Source: Asterias amurensis
Taxonomy: Eukaryota; Echinodermata; Asteroidea; Forcipulatida; Asteriidae
DNA: 64,000 nt
Direction of reading: 5' to 3'
NCBI RefSeq assembly: GCF_032118995.1
Contig: NC_092650.1
Location: forward strand, 22,258,501-22,322,500
Under the pieces are notes generated by a model. That model saw nothing but the letters and a program-made list of their open reading frames with translations. It searched no databases and was not told the origin of the DNA. Both the position numbers and the translations under genes were made by a program. Shown one piece after another: positions 61,501 through 64,000 of this stretch; position 1 is the first letter of the stretch, and each line of letters opens with the position of its first letter.

Positions 61501-63246
61501 AATCTACCTCAATCAATTAAACTTGCCCGGATCATTTTATTTTTGTTATTGTCTAAGTTAAAGGAACACGTTGCCTTGGATCGGACGAGTTGGTCAAAAC
61601 AAACGCGTTTGTAACCGTTTTTTTATAAAATGCATATGGTTGGAAAGATGTTTTAAAAGTAGAATACAATGATCCACACAAGTTTGCCTCGAAATTGCGT
61701 GGTTTTCCTTCTACTGTGCGAACTAACATGGTCGGCCATTTATGGGAGTCAAAATTTTGACCCCCATAAATGGCCGACGTGTTAGTCGACAAGGTTAAAG
61801 GAAAACCACGCAATTTCGAGGCATGTTTGTGTGGATCATTGTATTCTACTTTTACAACATCTTTCTACCCATATGCATTTTATAAAAAACGGTTACAAAC
61901 GCTTTTCAAAGACCAACTCGACCGATCCAAGGCAACGTGTTCCTTTAAATGTGAGTAGCACAAACTTAAATTATTTGCGCCTATTTACCTTGCAAATTCA
62001 AGTTACATACAATAAGATAATTTTGTTAGGTTAATAACCAAATTCAAATAAATCAAACAAACCCATACTGAGTAAAATTGAATTGATTTAATCAATTGGT
62101 TTTTAGTTAATTTTACTTCAAATGAAAAGTAGCGCCCACTTCGAATTGTAAGTTAATTCAACTTGCCATAGGAAGTAATATTAGTTGCATCACAATGAGT
62201 AAATTGGGCTGTGATATTTTAAGTTTAACAAACTTGGGGAATACAAGTACAAAAAACTTATATTCTTGTCCCGTTCAATTTACTCAATTATATCGAGTCA
62301 ACAAACTTGCCTTAATACAATTAAGTAATTCGAAGAAAACGCGTTTTGAGTTTATTTTACTTACAATTAAACGTAGCGCCTACTTCTAGCCTCAATTTAT
62401 TTCAACTTGCCTTAGATTTGAGTAATAGTAAATGAATCGTAATTTGTCATCCCAACTCATTTCAAATCAGTAAAGCTAACTTGAAAAAGCGAGGAACACA
62501 TAATTTTTAAGTTAACTGGACGTTGACATTTTAAGTTTAAATAACTTGAGGAATAAAAGTATAAAGAACTTAAATTCTTATCCTGTTCAATCTACTCAAT
62601 AAATATGAGGCAACAAACTTGCCTTAATAAAATTAAGTAAGTTGAACAAAACATTTTTTTGAGTGTAATGTTCATTGATATGAGAAATGAACTCTGACCT
62701 CTGACATCCGTTGACCTCCCCTTTGTTTTACACACAGCCAGTACACCAAGTCCCGCGGGGAGCAGCTTGGGCATCACCGTGATCGTCATCATCGTTATCT
62801 TGATGGTGGTGCTCCTCGCGATCATCATCTTCACTATTCTAGCCCTCATGGCGAAAAGGGTTCGCTCCAAGCGGGCCCGAGAAAGCAGCGTGCGGCGCCC
62901 TCATCGGTCCAGTCAATCCAGATCAAGGAACAGGTCACAAGAGGGCGGCGGGCCCCCACGACAACAACATCAGCGTCGACCGACTCCAGATTCAAGTCAC
63001 CCGGGGAGGGGTGCCCCGACGTTCACTTCAGAGGGAGATCAGTACACCGATCTTGAGTTTACCGAGAGGGCAGTAGACTACCCGAGGGACCCCCATCCAC
63101 CGGTTATTATGAACCCAGCTGGGGCGCCCCCACCGTACTCAACTCTACCCAGACCGTTTGAGGAATCCTTGCAGATGGCTGACGGTACAACACCTACATC
63201 GAGATCACGTCTGGCCAGCATTAATAATGACTTAGAAAATCATTGA
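40558..63246 (+). CDS. single-pass membrane protein with CUB and LDLa domains and a PPPY tail
   Basis: The exons are 40558-40636, 53826-54242, 54727-54861 and 62738-63246. All junctions are phase 1, and the total is 379 residues. An N-terminal signal peptide (core ALWTLVACLL) is followed by a CUB domain (about 33-165), with four cysteines in the FTGC, LNCS, NTCG and GLCG contexts and an N-glycosylation site (NFT). Next come an LDL-receptor class A module (168-210, six cysteines, VCDGEQNC), a membrane segment (223-248, IVIIVILMVVLLAIIIF) and a 130-residue basic/Pro-rich cytoplasmic tail with PPPY (341-344), the classic ligand of Nedd4-type WW domains. CUB plus LDLa recalls NETO proteins (which have two CUBs), and LDLa plus PPPY recalls LDLRAD3. 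I cannot assign an ortholog. Phase-1 exons, one per domain, fit an extracellular shuffled protein. Introns 1 and 3 are enlarged by big transposons. Confidence 0.88.
40800..40997. repeat. MITE family C-related, diverged
   Basis: CAAAGTTCAAAGAGCTGCCA to GGAGCTCTACAAAATTGGAC forms a diverged hairpin. The inner part (ATTTGTACATGTGACATGGT) matches the units at 34900 and 11540. Confidence 0.6.
41464..41849 (+). repeat. MITE family A copy abutting the large element
   Basis: AAAGACACTGGACACTATTG to AGCGTCCACCGCCTTTA. Its right terminal TTA is also the left target duplication of the 11.6 kb element starting at 41850, so the big element inserted into the end of this MITE. Confidence 0.85.
41850..42355 (+). 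repeat. left minisatellite arm of the 11.6 kb element
   Basis: A compound unit of about 115 bp is repeated about four times (at about 41950, 42065, 42180 and 42290). It consists of AAATCACATCC plus GTTTAATTGCCAATTATCAA, AAATCACATCCACTGCTAGC plus GGCATTACTA, and AAATCACATCCA plus GGCCTTAGCC. Confidence 0.9.
42356..48240. other. unique interior of the 11.6 kb element, left of the satellite array
   Basis: 5.9 kb of AT-rich sequence without a convincing ORF. A diverged internal duplication is visible: 43480-43800 and 44640-45170 share ATGAAATAA plus TTTTCAAGTAGGCCCTACA and CCACTAGTCATAGCAA-like blocks. 45640-45730 contains a family G piece. The 42518 and 46270 reading frames show no motif I recognise. 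Confidence 0.55.
48241..51650 (+). repeat. satellite-like tandem array with higher-order structure
   Basis: Monomers of about 183-185 bp carry ACATCTCAAATCAAATTTGG, GACAATTCTTGTGTTGCGTT plus AACATTTTAC and AAAATGTAAAAATTCAACAT. Subtypes alternate: type 1 (ACAGAGTTGAGGTAGTTGAC, AAAAAGCTATACAGCTGCAG), type 2 (CAGACTGAGTTCAGATAGTT, AAAAGGCTATTCATTTGTAC) and type 3 (TGACTGAATTCAGATAGTTG). Type 1 starts at about 48645, 49011, 49356, 49911, 50466, 50831 and 51197. The spacings are 366, 345, 555, 555, 365 and 366, that is, dimers and trimers. The edges are more diverged than the middle. Confidence 0.92.
51651..52875. other. unique interior of the 11.6 kb element, right of the array
   Basis: 1.2 kb with overlapping open frames of 70-100 codons on both strands (51719-52136) and a higher GC content than the surroundings. 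None shows a family motif I recognise. It may be the relic of a coding or promoter part. Confidence 0.4.
52876..53428 (-). repeat. right minisatellite arm of the 11.6 kb element
   Basis: The reverse complement of the left arm's unit: GGATGTGATTTTGATAATTG, TTAGTAATGCCGCTAGCAGT and TGTGATTTTGGCTAAGGCCT. It has about four to five units and ends in the CCATTCACAGTG terminus. Confidence 0.9.
53590..53787 (-). repeat. MITE family G, partial
   Basis: Its right part (GGGAAGCTTTCTACCATCAC to AAAAAGTACCTAGACCCTTT plus AAC) is the reverse of the complete copy at 60793-61065. It ends 38 bases before CUB exon 53826-54242. Confidence 0.7.
54263..54615 (+). repeat. degenerate GAGTGACTAAGTGACC simple repeat and (CTAC)n tail
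   Basis: About 300 bases are built from GAGTGAC, AAGTGAC and CGAGTG words in irregular order, then a CTAGCTACCTACCTAC run. It starts about 20 bases after the donor of the CUB exon. Confidence 0.85.
54862..55536 (+). other. left part of intron 3 of the CUB/LDLa gene
   Basis: Unique sequence without a visible gene or repeat family, before the hairpin at 55537. Confidence 0.55.
55537..55682. repeat. long inverted repeat with about 62 bp arms
   Basis: AACCATGCTGGAATTCTAC and TGATCTTGAACCTCTTCT on the left (55537-55600) pair with their inverses on the right (55622-55682), with a loop of about 21 bases and few mismatches. It ends about 30 bases before the 7 kb element. Confidence 0.9.
56340..56572 (+). 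other. candidate 5' exon of the element's transcript
   Basis: A GC-richer island with overlapping open frames ends in CATTCATCATAG followed by GTAAGAAC, a good donor at 56573. The ORF at 58990 has a good acceptor (TTCTTTTATGACAG, ends 58980), so an intron spanning the minisatellite is plausible. The left border is not determined. Confidence 0.35.
56850..58890 (+). repeat. minisatellite array of 82-93 bp units with higher-order pattern
   Basis: The core AACAACAAAAACACAAAGTA plus ATAGTTACTCATTTATAAAC is followed by one of three variable ends. Type a is TTGCACCCCTAAAAATTAAG, with a strict 93 bp period at 57041, 57134, 57227 and 57320. Type b is GGTTATGTGTGTTACACATA. Type c is GGGTTTTTGTTTTACACCAA. 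From 57360 on, b and c units alternate as repeating b-c-c blocks. Outer units are diverged. Confidence 0.92.
58981..59950 (+). pseudogene. decayed transposon-borne gene with N-terminal PB1/ubiquitin-like domain
   Basis: ATG at 58990 follows a splice acceptor and opens a 158-codon frame. Residues about 8-75 (LRVIITEGNIQKLILP, FSLQFVDPDFDNF, IKVVPL) look like a PB1/ubiquitin-like fold. A Ser/Asp-rich linker and WPTVFPIPSFSIDTEM follow. Downstream, up to about 59.95 kb, similarity to the second half of the same family remains recognisable (SDILEKLAEAMFSYKAYP). I recall this arrangement from multi-copy uncharacterised proteins in fish and invertebrates, whose role is unknown. The copy is broken, with several breaks in its second half. 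Confidence 0.55.
60074..60202. repeat. MITE family B, short derivative
   Basis: GGGACATGTTGCCTTGGATT to ATCCAATGCCACGTGTCCCT plus TTAA. The interior is deleted to a small hairpin. It is nested in the 7 kb element. Confidence 0.8.
60793..61065 (+). repeat. MITE family G, full copy
   Basis: TTAAAGGGTCTGGGTACTTT at the left, and AGAAAGTACCCAAATCCTTC at the right as its inverse. The centre has CTTTCTCAAAAACTACAGCA. It is nested in the 7 kb element. Confidence 0.8.
61557..61948. repeat. MITE family B, complete reference copy
   Basis: TTAA borders enclose AGGAACACGTTGCCTTGGAT and its inverse ATCCAAGGCAACGTGTTCCT. The arms run about 190 bp each to a central palindrome (ATGGGAGTCAAAATTTTGAC). It is nested in the 7 kb element. 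Confidence 0.92.
62200..62665. repeat. subterminal direct repeats of the 7 kb element
   Basis: A block of about 130 bp at 62205-62340 recurs at 62525-62655: ATTTTAAGTTTAA, AACTTGRGGAATA, TTCTTRTCCYGTTCAAT and CAACAAACTTGCCTTAATA, with a period of about 320. Such subterminal repeats are typical of transposase-binding zones. Confidence 0.75.
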
Positions 63247-63743
63247 CATGTGGAAAACTTTGTAGGAATTAGCCCCTTGTGAAGTTTACTATTTACATGA
63301 ACACAAACAAGTACATGTATGTATGCCACCTTGGACTTCCTATTCTCCCTGTTTTGTTTGTAGAGGCCAACTCAAACTTTTTTTGTAGCAGCTCCCATTG
63401 GTTTTTGTACACGTTTTCCAACCGGGGACCTTTACCGAAACGTTGACCATATCTTCTTTTGTTATTGGGCCCCGGCTTGAATGTGTACAACTTTACATGT
63501 TCACAGACACTTTGGCTGGTAAACGTGCACTAGGAAGACGCATAAACGCGTATGTGTCACTTACACCATCAGACCCAAACACAAAAGGCTTGGTGTCCAC
63601 CATGTTTGCTCAAACCACACGCGATGTTCAATTTGCATATTTCATGGGAATGTTTTATTGTCTTGAGTATCACCTGTAATAATTGAATGACAACGCTGCC
63701 TGCCCCAAAGTTGCCGACACGTAAAAAAGGGGAAGTACTTTTA

Positions 63744-63749
63744 AATAAA
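63744..63749 (+). terminator. candidate polyadenylation signal AATAAA
   Basis: AATAAA about 500 bases after the stop of the CUB/LDLa gene, before the family H MITE. Confidence 0.45.
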
Positions 63750-63840
63750 GGAAAATAACACAACAAAAGGTATTCATCTCTCAGTCCCTACTGGGAGACT
63801 CTGAACACTAGGTGGCAGCAGACTTACCAGGTGTATTTCC

Positions 63841-63994
63841 ATAGACCTTATCGCAAATACCAATGCGCAAGCGCAGATGGTTGAATGAGGTGCATTGTGG
63901 GATAGATATGAATCAAATTTTGCTACCAGCTAGACCACAATGCACCTAATTCAAAGCTTTACGCGCGCGCCCCAGTATTTGCGAAAAGGTCTAT
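63841..63994. repeat. MITE family H
   Basis: ATAGACCTTATCGCAAATAC at the left and GTATTTGCGAAAAGGTCTAT at the right are inverted copies. A second inner pair is GAGGTGCATTGTGG/CCACAATGCACC. The element is about 154 bp. Confidence 0.85.
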
Positions 63995-64000
63995 AGACCT

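Larger units (their letters stand above)
55715..62665 (+). mobile_element. 7.0 kb DNA transposon-like element with CACTC termini
   Basis: The left end CACTCAAAAAAATG at 55715 is the exact inverse of the right end CATTTTTTTGAGTG (ending 62665). TA flanks both sides. Both subterminal zones are rich in short AAGTTNAAC/GTTNAACTT words. The cargo is a candidate 5' exon (to 56572), a 2 kb minisatellite and a PB1-like ORF. Several MITEs are nested in the right half. Termini and short target duplication suggest CACTA/EnSpm, but no transposase catalytic domain is seen. It lies in intron 3 of the CUB/LDLa gene, in the same orientation if the ORF is taken as sense. Confidence 0.65.
63247..64000. other. 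3' flank of the CUB/LDLa gene
   Basis: The presumed 3' UTR and downstream sequence end in a family H MITE. Open frames here (for example 63398-63679) have no recognisable motif. Confidence 0.6.

Noticed and set aside
63398-63679. 93-codon open frame after the CUB/LDLa gene
   Set aside because: It lies in the probable 3' UTR, has no motif and no good start context.

Overview
The window is animal nuclear DNA from an AT-rich, intron-rich genome. Gene content and style point to a marine invertebrate deuterostome, most likely an echinoderm. A sea star is my guess from the look of the repeats, and I cannot confirm it without a search. Every conserved gene is split into many short exons with GT-AG introns, and the introns and gaps are packed with short inverted-repeat transposons (MITEs), tRNA-derived SINEs and minisatellites.

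Layout: (1) about 0.8-8.8 kb, + strand: BBS4, whose first exons lie left of the window. (2) 20.2-11.9 kb, - strand: a complete 10-exon KDSR, tail-to-tail with BBS4. (3) 21.6-23.8 kb, + strand: a complete 3-coding-exon mitochondrial peptide deformylase (PDF), head-to-head with KDSR across about 1.5 kb. (4) 23.8-28.9 kb: a gene-poor, repeat-filled gap. (5) 28.9-36.0 kb, + strand: a complete 4-exon coactosin-like gene (COTL1). (6) 36.0-40.6 kb: intergenic. (7) 40.6-63.2 kb, + strand: a 4-exon gene for a single-pass membrane protein with one CUB domain, one LDL-receptor class A domain and a cytoplasmic PPPY motif. (8) 63.2-64 kb: its 3' flank.

The most unusual part is the inside of gene 7. Intron 1 holds an 11.6 kb element (41850-53428) with inverted minisatellite ends, CACTG termini and a TTA target duplication. 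Its core is a 3.4 kb satellite-like array with higher-order repeats. Intron 3 holds a second, 7.0 kb element (55715-62665) with CACTC termini, a 2 kb higher-order minisatellite and a decayed gene with an N-terminal PB1/ubiquitin-like fold. Both look like CACTA/EnSpm-type DNA transposons with unusual cargo.

The host genes are functionally unrelated housekeeping or signalling genes: BBSome ciliary trafficking, sphingolipid synthesis, mitochondrial N-formyl removal, actin regulation and a surface receptor. There is no operon-like logic. The shared KDSR/PDF upstream region is the only place where co-regulation is plausible. MITE families below carry private letters A-I used only here.
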